Shown piece by piece: positions 1 through 8,990 of a stretch of 64,000 bases of DNA. A program made the position numbers and the translations under genes. The notes under the pieces were generated by a model that had not been told where the DNA came from, searched no databases, and was given only the letters and a program-made list of their open reading frames with translations. Location of the stretch: contig BLJB01000130.1 of NCBI GenBank assembly GCA_013423325.1, positions 124,001-188,000 of the forward strand. The letters run 5' to 3'. Position 1 is the stretch's first letter; the number at the start of each line of letters is the position of its first letter. The stretch comes from Usnea hakonensis (lineage: Eukaryota > Ascomycota > Lecanoromycetes > Lecanorales > Parmeliaceae).

Positions 1-672
1 CTCTACAGGGAGAATGAGGGAGGGTGGAGAAATGCTGACATGTGGGGTACTAGGCTTTTAAGGCGCTGCAGACAGCGTATATACGGCTGTTGCAAAATCC
101 ATTCTACGTGCCGGATGATCATAAGCCTGTAGCTGTTGCTAGTGGAAGAAGAAAGGGAAGCCAAATCACAAGCAAGAAATTTATTGACGAGGTCGAGAGA
201 ATAGGCGAGACATGGAAGCCAGGTATGAGTGTAGTATGAAGACCTGGACAAGGTCTCGATGTCTTACGCTAAGACTGTAATTGATGTGCCTGCTGGATAC
301 GTCGACGTACTGTGTTAATCCGAGACGAAGCAGAGTGCTGTGTCTGTTACTACCCCTGAAGAAGACTGTCGACCCATGATGTGTTGGCCTGACTTTTGAA
401 ACCAGGAAGCATCATTATCAAGAAGATCATCCCCATGGTCTGGGTCCTCCATTCGTCTACTACGGCAAACGCTTTAATCGAATGGAAGATTGTCGGTGAA
501 AATCAGATCTGAAGAGGGTCGATTCACCTAGCCCACTACACACGTTAGCTCATATCCGTCTTTCGGCTCAGGCTTTTCATCTCAATACTAGACCTCAGTG
601 ACTATTCACAACCTTTTGACTCTTCAGGAACGCTATTTATAGGCCTCATTCAATTTTACCCCATTCACCAAC
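1..672. other. Left-edge intergenic region
   Basis: No coding region, RNA gene or repeat could be supported here. Short open frames on the minus strand (3-251) lack recognisable motifs. The last ~70 bases contain a CTATTTATAG-like AT-rich element near 630-645 that could serve as core promoter of the ubiquitin-like gene starting at 673; this is weak. Confidence 0.4.
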
Positions 673-1704
673 ATGCAAATCACAGTCCAAATGCTCGATG
701 GGTCCATCGCACCCTTCAAAGTCAGATCAAGCATCACCATCGCTAGCCTCAAAGCTAAGATGGAACCGTGGCAGTCTATGAAAGGAAGAGCCTTGCTGCA
801 TCATGATGTGCAGTTAGAGGACCGTAGTACTCTCAGTTCTGTTCCTGGCATAAAGGAGGGCACTATCCTCAGAGTTGACAAGCACCTATCACCGATGAAG
901 AGGAAGACTACTAAGAAAAGGGTCATGAGCGGTCCTGTAAGCTTGGCAGTAGATGAAGATGTGATGGAATCGATCGAGGACTCTGGTGACGATGAGGAGA
1001 TGTCTGGTGACAAAGACGAGCCATTACCTAGCAGCAAACGAAAATGCCTGTCAAGAGTTTCGGCAGCCACCGTGGATAACTTTGTCGATGACGCTATTAC
1101 TTCTAATGCTCCACGAGAAGAGGCGCTAGTACTAGACGAGATGAGCAATGATTCTCTAAGTGTCGGAGACACAGGCTTGAGCCATAGTGTGTTGGCGCTT
1201 CGTATTGGTAGGAAGGAGAAAATGAAAGACAGTGCCCACGAACGAGCTCTTATCTCGGCTCCCCAAGCGCAAGAGTCAGGCCATCGCTCGCACTTCTTTG
1301 GAAACATCTCCAGCCCGCCTCCAGCATACCCAGACACAAGGCTTACAGCCAGCGCTCATGCGCCTAACTGTACGAAAGCTCCCTCATCTCGCCTGGATCT
1401 CATGGAAGACGATGCCACGACTTTCCTAGCTGGCATCAACGCCGCTGCTACGGAGACGGAGGGACTGCCACCACATTCGGGGACGAGGCCTGGGGATGGT
1501 GCCTTATCCACCCGATGCAATGCTTGTGGTCGCGCGTGTTGGTGCATCGGGGCTCCGTTAGCTACATCGAACAGTGTGATGCCTGCAGAGGACACTATTC
1601 AGGGACGAGAAGCTGCGTCCACCAGTGGCAATCTTGACGCACGTCTGTCAGTAGAGAGATATTCCAAGGACCAGCGCGCACAATCTGTCTGGACTGGAAT
1701 GTGA
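673..1704 (+). CDS. Ubiquitin-like domain protein with acidic/disordered body
   Basis: A 343-residue single-exon frame. Residues 1-75 look like a ubiquitin fold: it opens MQITVQMLDG, has an LKAKM-type helix segment and a GTILRV final strand. It lacks the C-terminal Gly-Gly that would allow conjugation, so it is an integral UBL domain rather than a modifier. Residues ~90-130 are Lys-rich then strongly acidic, suggesting a nuclear or binding tail. Near residues 281-293 there is a compact Cys cluster (CNACGRACWC) that could bind metal. The rest is low-complexity Ser/Thr/Ala sequence. The ATG is preceded by ACCAAC, a reasonable fungal context. A minus-strand open frame (801-1337) overlaps it but has no motif. 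Function unknown; a role in proteasome or ubiquitin-receptor biology would be a guess from the UBL alone. Confidence 0.65.
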   Translation: MQITVQMLDGSIAPFKVRSSITIASLKAKMEPWQSMKGRALLHHDVQLEDRSTLSSVPGIKEGTILRVDKHLSPMKRKTTKKRVMSGPVSLAVDEDVMESIEDSGDDEEMSGDKDEPLPSSKRKCLSRVSAATVDNFVDDAITSNAPREEALVLDEMSNDSLSVGDTGLSHSVLALRIGRKEKMKDSAHERALISAPQAQESGHRSHFFGNISSPPPAYPDTRLTASAHAPNCTKAPSSRLDLMEDDATTFLAGINAAATETEGLPPHSGTRPGDGALSTRCNACGRACWCIGAPLATSNSVMPAEDTIQGREAASTSGNLDARLSVERYSKDQRAQSVWTGM

Positions 1705-2155
1705 GGATTGCTGATGACGATGCCCTTGCTGCTTGTGGGCATGCTGTTGTGGCATATGGAATTGGACGGGCCGCCAGAGTCTTGATGCAGTGCGGAGGCT
1801 TGGAGTGATGCTCTTAGAGTGCAGTGTGGGTATTGCTGAAATAGGGGCTGACCCTTGGGGGGCTTTTCGATGATGCTTGAACACCTATTTACGATCAGAT
1901 GTGTTTCTAAATGTACATCTTGATGGCGTATGAGAGAGAGGGAGAGAGAAATTCACAGTGGCGCTTTCTTTCTCTCTCCACCCGAAAAAGGAGCTAGCCG
2001 CTGGTTTCAAGCCTCCAGCTGCGGGTTTCACCTCCATTTTGGGCTGAAGCCTCAGTCTAAATCTCATGACACGAACTACATATCTTACCCAAATTTCTTC
2101 ATCCCAGCTAGATATACACACGAAATCGACTTGCATAGCTCTACAGGCGTTCCCA
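1705..2155. other. Intergenic, convergent 3' ends; GA-rich microsatellite
   Basis: Space between the stop of the ubiquitin-like gene (+) and the stop of the AFG1-type gene (-). A short purine run of GAGA type lies at about 1929-1951. Nothing else is supported. Confidence 0.4.
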
Positions 2156-4582
2156 TCACCGCTTTCTCCGCTTCTCCTTCCCCGAACCCTCAGTCTGTTC
2201 TCTCTCCTTCAGCCCTTCTACCCCCTTCCCCCACGCCCCGGCCTTCTTCCCCCATCTAACAAGACCCCACGCATGCTCCCATCCGAACTTTGGAGGAGCC
2301 TCCACACTCGTCCGAAAAGGACTAGCGCCATGTCTGAAAATATCTTCCCGACCCATTTCCCCAGCCTTCTCCGCGTGAGGAGCAATCTCTTGCGCAGGAG
2401 TATGTAGACCATTCGAATCCACTCCTGCGCCTCCCTCCCAATGTCTAACATCCTTGGCCAAAGGCCTCCACCACCCTTCTTCGTCCCTCGCCCACCATCT
2501 CTTGCCGCACATCTCCCATAACCGGCTTCGGGCCCGCTTGTAGGCGAACCGCTCATCCTCGCCTGTGAATGACCCCGTGCAGGCAAAGTCGGGAGACTGG
2601 CGGCCGATTTCGTTTCCAGCGCCCGGAGCGCCGTCGCTGGGACCGTGGCTTCGACCGGCGCCGTAGACGGGGCCGAAGTCGCTGTCTTCGTCTGCTAGGA
2701 TGGAGCGGGCGGATGAAGCTTGGGAGTGTGAGGATGGGAGGGGGGTGGAGGAGTAGGATGGTGGGGAAGCGGAGGAGATGTAGGAAGAGGTGTTGGGGCG
2801 GAAGGGGGAGGTTTGGTCTTGGAAGATTTCACTGAACGTTTCGGGATAAATTTCGTCATTGGCGGATACGGCGATGCCGCTGTCTTTGGGGTGTTGGTTA
2901 GTTTCGGGGAAGAAGAGGTCGTCTGGGCCGGCCTCTGCGCTGATGAGTAATTTGCAGCGGGCTTCGTAGAGGGCGTCAAGGAGGGTTATGAGACGGCGCG
3001 CTTCGTTCTTCTGTAGCAGGGTGAGAATGGGAACATCTGTGAGGATTAGGGTATGAAATGTCGAGGCGAGCGTGATGTAGTCTGCTGGGCCGAGATTCGT
3101 GACGCAGAGCTCGTCAAAGGTCCACTTGGTGACTCCAGAGAGGTGGCGCGGAACGAGAAAATTGCGGCCATAAACCCGTAGAGCAATTTCCTTCCAAGGT
3201 ATGGCGAGATCATTGTTTGGCGGTACCGCAGAATTTTGGATCGCGTGGAGCTCCGCGGCTTTCCAAGCTATGTCCAGCTTCATGACCTCCTCCGACGAAA
3301 CGGCCATTGCTGGTCTAATGAAGTAATTCTTGGGAGCAGTTATATCGACAAATTTCTGATCAGAAAGCACCTCCTCACTTGATTCCTTCACGTGTAGGCT
3401 CTGTTCATACCCCAGGCCCCAATTTCCAGAAGCCGTAGGCTCAAGACCTTCGAAGCCTTCGCTATCAACTTTGAGGGGGGTTTCTTCTGGTCTAGAATCG
3501 ATAGAACTCTCTTGTTCCACTTCACGTCTTCTCCAGTCCTTGTCACCTTCCATATCCCATATCTCACATCTAGCCCGTAAGACATCTAAGAATGCAGCAA
3601 AATCACCCTTTCCGGCAAACATATTCTCGCTCCTGCCGCCTTGACCCTTGGAACCCAGTATACCCCATCGGTTCCCCAGCAGACCTAGACGTGAAGACGG
3701 AGGTGCCGCGAACTCAATACCGGATGCATTGGCTAGTTCTTCTGGCATACGATTACTTGTTGCTATCAAAACTCCACCGAGATGGAAGAAAGAAGTCAGG
3801 ACATTAGATAGAATCTTTGATGCGGCACGATCCGGCAATTGAAACTCATCGAGGAAGAGGATTGGAGAGGTAGAGATCATATCCCGTGCAAGCCTCAACA
3901 AAGAATGTTCCTCGTCTTGGGTCCCGCTCCTTAGGAGCGCTGATGACTCTGTGAGCCTGCTCTTACGCAATTGCTCTAGCCTTGCGAATATGTCGAGCAT
4001 AAAGGTATTGAAGTGCCACCGTTTCTTCCTCCGGTTGGGCAAGCAGTCGGCAAGTAAATCTACGAGGAGACTTTTCCCTGTTCCCACCTCTCCATATAGA
4101 AGTAGACCCTGAGGTGATTGCAACTGGACGGCGGATTCATGGCTCGTCAACCTCCTCGTGAGCGCCGTTGCATCTGCGGTTTCCTTCTGCGTTCGCAATG
4201 ACGAGAGGAACCCTTGGCGTCTTCCATTATCCTGCTGTTTTTCATAAATCACCTCAGCCGGCTCAATCGCAGGATGATTGACCAGTCTGTTAATCTGATC
4301 TAAACGGTGATTGAAGTCGACCTCGGGTCTGTAATCCTTGAGGCGGTAGTAGAGCTTTTGGAGATGGAGCGCGAGACGATGCTGGGACGGATCCGATTCG
4401 ATTTGTTTGGTAGTGAGCAAAGCACGGTATCGAACGAGTGGATTGGTGATAGTGAGGCCTGTAGAGGGAGATAGCGGTGGCATAAGGGATTTGTATATCG
4501 TACGAAGTACATAGGTAATGTCGTTGGCTGCGGGGCCAAGGATTCTGTTATCGATAGAGAACGTCAACAGTCCGTCATACAT
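2156..4582 (-). CDS. AFG1: AFG1-family mitochondrial ATPase
   Basis: An 808-residue uninterrupted frame. AFG1/LACE1 proteins are mitochondrial P-loop ATPases implicated in turnover of misfolded or cytochrome-oxidase subunits. Seen here: Walker A GEVGTGKS at residues 164-171, Walker B ILFLDEF at 241-247, and a sensor-1-like ATSNR shortly after. The conserved N-terminal family segment (ITNPLVRYRALL) begins near residue 45, so translation may really start at the internal Met near residue 34. The protein is longer than a typical ~500-residue family member: residues ~590-808 form a Ser/Pro-rich and Trp-rich tail with no recognised domain. The gene is convergent with the upstream ubiquitin-like gene. 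Confident on family, less so on exact start. Confidence 0.88.
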   Translation of the reverse strand: MYDGLLTFSIDNRILGPAANDITYVLRTIYKSLMPPLSPSTGLTITNPLVRYRALLTTKQIESDPSQHRLALHLQKLYYRLKDYRPEVDFNHRLDQINRLVNHPAIEPAEVIYEKQQDNGRRQGFLSSLRTQKETADATALTRRLTSHESAVQLQSPQGLLLYGEVGTGKSLLVDLLADCLPNRRKKRWHFNTFMLDIFARLEQLRKSRLTESSALLRSGTQDEEHSLLRLARDMISTSPILFLDEFQLPDRAASKILSNVLTSFFHLGGVLIATSNRMPEELANASGIEFAAPPSSRLGLLGNRWGILGSKGQGGRSENMFAGKGDFAAFLDVLRARCEIWDMEGDKDWRRREVEQESSIDSRPEETPLKVDSEGFEGLEPTASGNWGLGYEQSLHVKESSEEVLSDQKFVDITAPKNYFIRPAMAVSSEEVMKLDIAWKAAELHAIQNSAVPPNNDLAIPWKEIALRVYGRNFLVPRHLSGVTKWTFDELCVTNLGPADYITLASTFHTLILTDVPILTLLQKNEARRLITLLDALYEARCKLLISAEAGPDDLFFPETNQHPKDSGIAVSANDEIYPETFSEIFQDQTSPFRPNTSSYISSASPPSYSSTPLPSSHSQASSARSILADEDSDFGPVYGAGRSHGPSDGAPGAGNEIGRQSPDFACTGSFTGEDERFAYKRARSRLWEMCGKRWWARDEEGWWRPLAKDVRHWEGGAGVDSNGLHTPAQEIAPHAEKAGEMGREDIFRHGASPFRTSVEAPPKFGWEHAWGLVRWGKKAGAWGKGVEGLKEREQTEGSGKEKRRKR

Positions 4583-5084
4583 TTAAGAAAAGGCGTTTTC
4601 GTAGAAGCGCGACGTTGCTGCAAGGTGAACAGAGCCAGTGTAATTATCCGAGAAGTTTTCTCAACGAGACCGTCACTCTTCACATACGTGCTCTGCGGGA
4701 GCAAGGGATAGTCTTAGCATTGTTTAGTCGGAACGGGCTCCCTTTTTCGCTACGTTTGGAAGGGAAGCAGTGACATACAATTGAGATACAAGACATGCAA
4801 TTGAGATACAAGAGTTTGAATTCATTGTAAAGCTGTTCTGTCAGAAGCCTGATCCCAGTCCCTATAGAAGTACTACGGCCTGGAACGATGCATGAAGAGG
4901 ACTTTGGATAATTGAACGATATTTCATTGATAAATGCTTTTATCTGCTGCTCTATCTCATGAGCTGCACACATTAAACGTTAACTTCGATGGCGTAGAGC
5001 TCTAGGAGTTGGATAATTCTGTCAGAGACCGGAGCTATATCATCATTCCAACGCTTCTAAACTCCAGAAACATTCTCTCCAAGC
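4583..5084. other. Intergenic, AFG1 promoter side
   Basis: Contains the 5' region of the AFG1-type gene and the 3' end of the large minus-strand gene that stops at 5085. The notable element is a 20-bp tandem duplication at 4773-4812. No gene is supported. Confidence 0.4.
4773..4812. repeat. 20-bp tandem duplication
   Basis: Two adjacent 20-bp copies (4773-4792 and 4793-4812) sharing the core CAATTGAGATACAAG and differing at one base. It lies upstream of the AFG1-type gene, which starts at 4582 on the minus strand. Confidence 0.85.
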
Positions 5085-8000
5085 TCATCTGCGACTGAAA
5101 ACTTTTTTGAATCCTTGCTTCATTCCCTGCAAGGCGTCCCTGCGGCGAAAGTAATGATCATCGGCTTCAAGCGGTTCCGGTCTGTAACGCATTGAGAATT
5201 CGTCACGCAATGCGAGAGGAGTCGGCGGCGGGGCCATTTCCCACTTCTGTTTGACATTTGCTGCGCTAAGACTGCGTCTGTGCTCGGAACCGCTGCTTTC
5301 TGGCCTTGCAGTGGTATCGATGGATCCGGAGATGCTGCGACTACGTTTGTGCAGGCGGTTCCGAGGAGGACTGAAGATCATGGTCGAAAGAGCGCCCTCA
5401 AGGCCTTCATTCTTGGTGGGGCGTCCGGAGATGCTAAGACTTCGTCTGTGCAGGCTGAAGCGACCGGAACTACGCTTGGTCGGAGTGTTGAAATGGTAAG
5501 CGCCTGTGTTTGGCTTATTGGCCAAGTCTTCCTTGCTGGGTGGCTTTAGATTGAAACTGCATGGTGTATTGATATCATGGGTAGAAGTGAACGGATCATT
5601 GTTGACTTCCTTGGCTTGTACCGACTTTTCAGAAGAGACCATAGAGTCGGTCATCGCCGCAGTTGGAAGGTCAGGGTATCGCGCCTTCTGATAACGAGCG
5701 AACATGTTGGAAGTTGAGGCTGAGCGTCGGTAAGCTTTGTAGCTGTTAAAATTACTGACAGACGAGCTTAATGCCTTCGAAATTCCACAATGAACAGGTG
5801 ATTTGCCACCGAGTTGTCCAAAAGATGAACTTGGAGTCATTAGGTTTCCACGGGAGGCAGGTTCGCTGCCGGTGAAGTTGCCAAAGGATGAGCTTGGTGT
5901 CACTGTCATTCCGCGAGAAGTAGATGAGCCGCAATGCCAAAGTGTACTCGGCGTCGGAACGGTGCTTGTAGGAACGGTAGCCGCCGAAGAAGGTGTGCAG
6001 GAAGGGTTACCATGCTCATGATGATGTGGAGTTGAAGCCCATGAATTGTATGCTGCAGACGATCCAATCGCGGAATCCGGACAATAGCCCTTTCTCGACA
6101 TCGACTTCGGAAGCTGGCAGATGGAGCACGGCATCAGGTCTGGTGGTTCAATCAAGGCAGCGGAGTTGCGACTCATCATTGATTGCGAAGTAGAAGAACG
6201 TGGCGCACTTTCTAGTGATGGTACCAGTGTGGTATCATTTGAAGACCTTAAAGTAGACCTTTGCGCGTTAAAGTTGTCCTCGTGGTCAGCTTCATGACCT
6301 TCCGTATTATCAGCCTTCCATCGATCTCCCGATGCTGTGTATGTATCTTCTGTCATCTTGCCGAACTGCGATGACGGTCGTTCTTCCTTGGATAAACGAG
6401 TGACGAGGCTCTCGACCCCTTGAGCTTCGGATTGGGATGCTGAATAAGGCTTCATGGTGATCAGCTGACCGAAGCTGTCTCCTTCAGCTTTATGATGTTC
6501 ATTGTCATCGTCTTCGAAAATGTACCTCAGAGGAGAATCATTGGCTGCTTTGCTAGGTTGTGATGATGAACGAGAGGATGATCCGGAGCGCAACAGTGGA
6601 TGTACTTCCGCTTGAGCCTGGTCATATGGGGAATCAGGGGCGGTCAAGAAATGCGGTTGAGACCTCGCGATCTTCCTTAATTCCGCCAAAGCAGCTGGGG
6701 ACAGACAGCCCTTTCTTTGGGTAGTATCCTTCAACATCGTCTTGGTTGCAGCTGATGATTCCGAAGAGTTGCCGTCAACACAAGACGGCTGGGTCAATTC
6801 ATATTGTGCTTTTGCGGAAGGCGCGATGGTCAAACTCAATTTTGGGGGCAACCGTGGTGAAGCAAATGATAGAATTGGTGATTTGGTCTGTGGTTCTCGG
6901 AGGCAGAGCATGCTGTCGTATGTTTTGCCAGTCCCGCTTGGATTTTGAAGCTCGAGAGGTTGGGCGGATTCTGGAGTGCAGTGTTGAGGCTGACTTTGTT
7001 CAATTGTCACAGTATCAGCAAGTGGCTCTTCGCTCTCCTCTAGGATATCCTCGAGTGGGCCCAATGATGTCCAGGTAGTGATGTCGGTATCAGCATCGGC
7101 CTCGCTGTCCTCGGATGTCAGTGGCCTAGTGCCTGCGAGAGTGTTGTGTTCAGTATGGTCCAACGTGTTCTGACAGCCAATGTCACCATTAATGCTCTCC
7201 ACGCTAGGATCCTTGAAAGCGGCTGCTTCTATTGGAAACTTGGCTTTCCCATCGAGCGCGTCAGCCAACGCGTTGATTTGTGGGTTTTTGGGGTGTGGAT
7301 CATCTTGTTTTTTTCCGCTGTGAGGTGGTAATTGGCTTAGGGCAGTCGGCCTGTTATCTTGACTATCTTGACTGGATAGAGATGCGCCATCCGTTTTGAA
7401 GTGAGAGTCATCGTAGTCTTTGGTATCGAGGTAAGAAGTAGGAGGTTGGGGGCTCGGGGTTGCTGAAGCGAGCCCGATTGGTTCTTTGCCTTGTGCTACA
7501 GCGGGATGAAGCTCCGAATTAGTGTACCCAAGTGAATTTCCGTCATCACCATATTTTCGAGCGGAGAGGATTGGAACACAATCAAAATCTAACGCCTTCT
7601 CTTCTTTCATTTGCTCTTGCAATTCATCGAGGCCCAAGTCGAGGTCCAAATCCTCCTGCCGGTATTGCTCTTCACTCGCGTGCTGACGACTTGTGTCACT
7701 CTGCTCTCGGGAAGCCAGACGCTCGTGACCTGCATTGACCCGGTGATCCTGTCCTTCTCCATCTTGCTGAAACCGCTCATTGCTCTGTTCTCTTTGGAAT
7801 GCAATAGGTTCGAGAGCTACAACCTCCTGTTGATCTTGACTGTAATCGTCTTCTCCAGAAGGTACTCCCCTGCAACTAGCAGTTTCTTGCCCTCCTCGAT
7901 TGCCATTGGCGCCAAATAGGGGCGTGTAGTTTTCTTTCTTGCGCAGGATCAAAGGGTTGGGCAGCTCTTTCTCTTGCACGGCAGAAGTACTCAGTCTGCC

Positions 8001-8408
8001 CCGGTGGAAATCGTTCATAGCTACTTCGATGCCTAAAGGCCATCCATCAGGGCCTTTAAACTCGGCAGACGCTGCTGACGTCGGAGTTGACAGAAGATCA
8101 TTGATGCAATGCTCTATCCTAGTCGGCGAATCAAACGAGTCTGAGATGTCAGAGTAGGTAGGTGATCGTGACCTCGGCTGCCCAGGAGACCTCCAAAGCG
8201 TTCCCGCCCACTCGGAGGCGGGCTCGGCCTGCGTACTAGCAAGGTCCTTGACTACTTTGTCAAGCACTTTATGCAGGCAAGGGTCCCGGTTTGACATGGG
8301 ATGGTGCGATTGCCTAGTGTTGGAGTCTTTTGCTTTGTCTGGGTCCTTGCCATGGTGATTGGAGTCGTTGTAGAGCGGATAGTATTGCAACAACTCATTT
8401 GTAGTCAT
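5085..8408 (-). CDS. Large disordered protein, unknown function
   Basis: A 1107-residue uninterrupted frame that I do not recognise. Composition is rich in Ser, Glu, Asp, Gln and Pro with no transmembrane segment, so it is probably intrinsically disordered. Visible features: a CSICQ...GYC short Cys pair near residue 765; a degenerate repeat around PSSSFG (three copies near residues 820-880); and C-terminal basic Ser clusters of RRSLS / KRSRS type, typical of 14-3-3 or AGC-kinase target sites. The last ~40 residues are more ordered-looking, basic and aromatic (YFRRRDALQGMKQGFKKVF). The last segment may be an amphipathic membrane- or partner-binding helix. Single exon; codon use is like its neighbours. 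Probably a real lineage-restricted regulatory or scaffold protein. Confidence 0.7.
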   Translation of the reverse strand: MTTNELLQYYPLYNDSNHHGKDPDKAKDSNTRQSHHPMSNRDPCLHKVLDKVVKDLASTQAEPASEWAGTLWRSPGQPRSRSPTYSDISDSFDSPTRIEHCINDLLSTPTSAASAEFKGPDGWPLGIEVAMNDFHRGRLSTSAVQEKELPNPLILRKKENYTPLFGANGNRGGQETASCRGVPSGEDDYSQDQQEVVALEPIAFQREQSNERFQQDGEGQDHRVNAGHERLASREQSDTSRQHASEEQYRQEDLDLDLGLDELQEQMKEEKALDFDCVPILSARKYGDDGNSLGYTNSELHPAVAQGKEPIGLASATPSPQPPTSYLDTKDYDDSHFKTDGASLSSQDSQDNRPTALSQLPPHSGKKQDDPHPKNPQINALADALDGKAKFPIEAAAFKDPSVESINGDIGCQNTLDHTEHNTLAGTRPLTSEDSEADADTDITTWTSLGPLEDILEESEEPLADTVTIEQSQPQHCTPESAQPLELQNPSGTGKTYDSMLCLREPQTKSPILSFASPRLPPKLSLTIAPSAKAQYELTQPSCVDGNSSESSAATKTMLKDTTQRKGCLSPAALAELRKIARSQPHFLTAPDSPYDQAQAEVHPLLRSGSSSRSSSQPSKAANDSPLRYIFEDDDNEHHKAEGDSFGQLITMKPYSASQSEAQGVESLVTRLSKEERPSSQFGKMTEDTYTASGDRWKADNTEGHEADHEDNFNAQRSTLRSSNDTTLVPSLESAPRSSTSQSMMSRNSAALIEPPDLMPCSICQLPKSMSRKGYCPDSAIGSSAAYNSWASTPHHHEHGNPSCTPSSAATVPTSTVPTPSTLWHCGSSTSRGMTVTPSSSFGNFTGSEPASRGNLMTPSSSFGQLGGKSPVHCGISKALSSSVSNFNSYKAYRRSASTSNMFARYQKARYPDLPTAAMTDSMVSSEKSVQAKEVNNDPFTSTHDINTPCSFNLKPPSKEDLANKPNTGAYHFNTPTKRSSGRFSLHRRSLSISGRPTKNEGLEGALSTMIFSPPRNRLHKRSRSISGSIDTTARPESSGSEHRRSLSAANVKQKWEMAPPPTPLALRDEFSMRYRPEPLEADDHYFRRRDALQGMKQGFKKVFSRR

Positions 8409-8990
8409 GGTGTACTATGCTGTAGAGCTACATGTTGACTTGAAAAATAGTTGTAACCTTACATATAGGTCGTGTGGAACAGTAGATGGTGTTAAGCTTG
8501 GAAAGCAGGAAGGCGGAGTGAGATCAAAGTGAGATTAAAGCTTCACGGTGGCTGGGTCTATGACAACAAAGTTGGGGGGATGAGAGCCAGGTGAGGTGAA
8601 ATAAATCATGAACTTGGGCGGCAAACAGAAGTGAACTGCAAGACTTCCCAGTGAGCTATGTAGAAGAGCTGACGTGCTGCGTGAAGACCTTTGCTGCAGC
8701 TCAACGTTCCCCGGACACTCGAATGGACATTTATAATTGGATCTGTACTAGTAATTTGGCGATTTGGGATTAGATGCATGGCCGGCCTACTTTAGTACAC
8801 TATACACGTAAAATGGGAATACCTGAGCTAGCTAATGGACTCTCTTTGGGCAAGCTATTATGTCAGACTCTAGAGTCAAATAGGTGCTGTCCGAACATAC
8901 CAGTTATCTCAAGTTATAAGCCTAATTGAGGGCAATGAGGCCTCGACCATTTAGTCTTGGCTAATGACCATACTGCTTCCAGTAGGAACC
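8409..8990. other. Intergenic promoter region of the disordered-protein gene
   Basis: About 580 bases between the start of the large disordered gene (-) and the stop of UTP25 (-). No ORF, RNA gene or repeat of note was seen. Confidence 0.4.

Noticed and set aside
801..1337. 178-codon minus-strand open frame opposite the ubiquitin-like gene
   Set aside because: It is antisense to a frame with a clear ubiquitin-like domain and shows no motif of its own.
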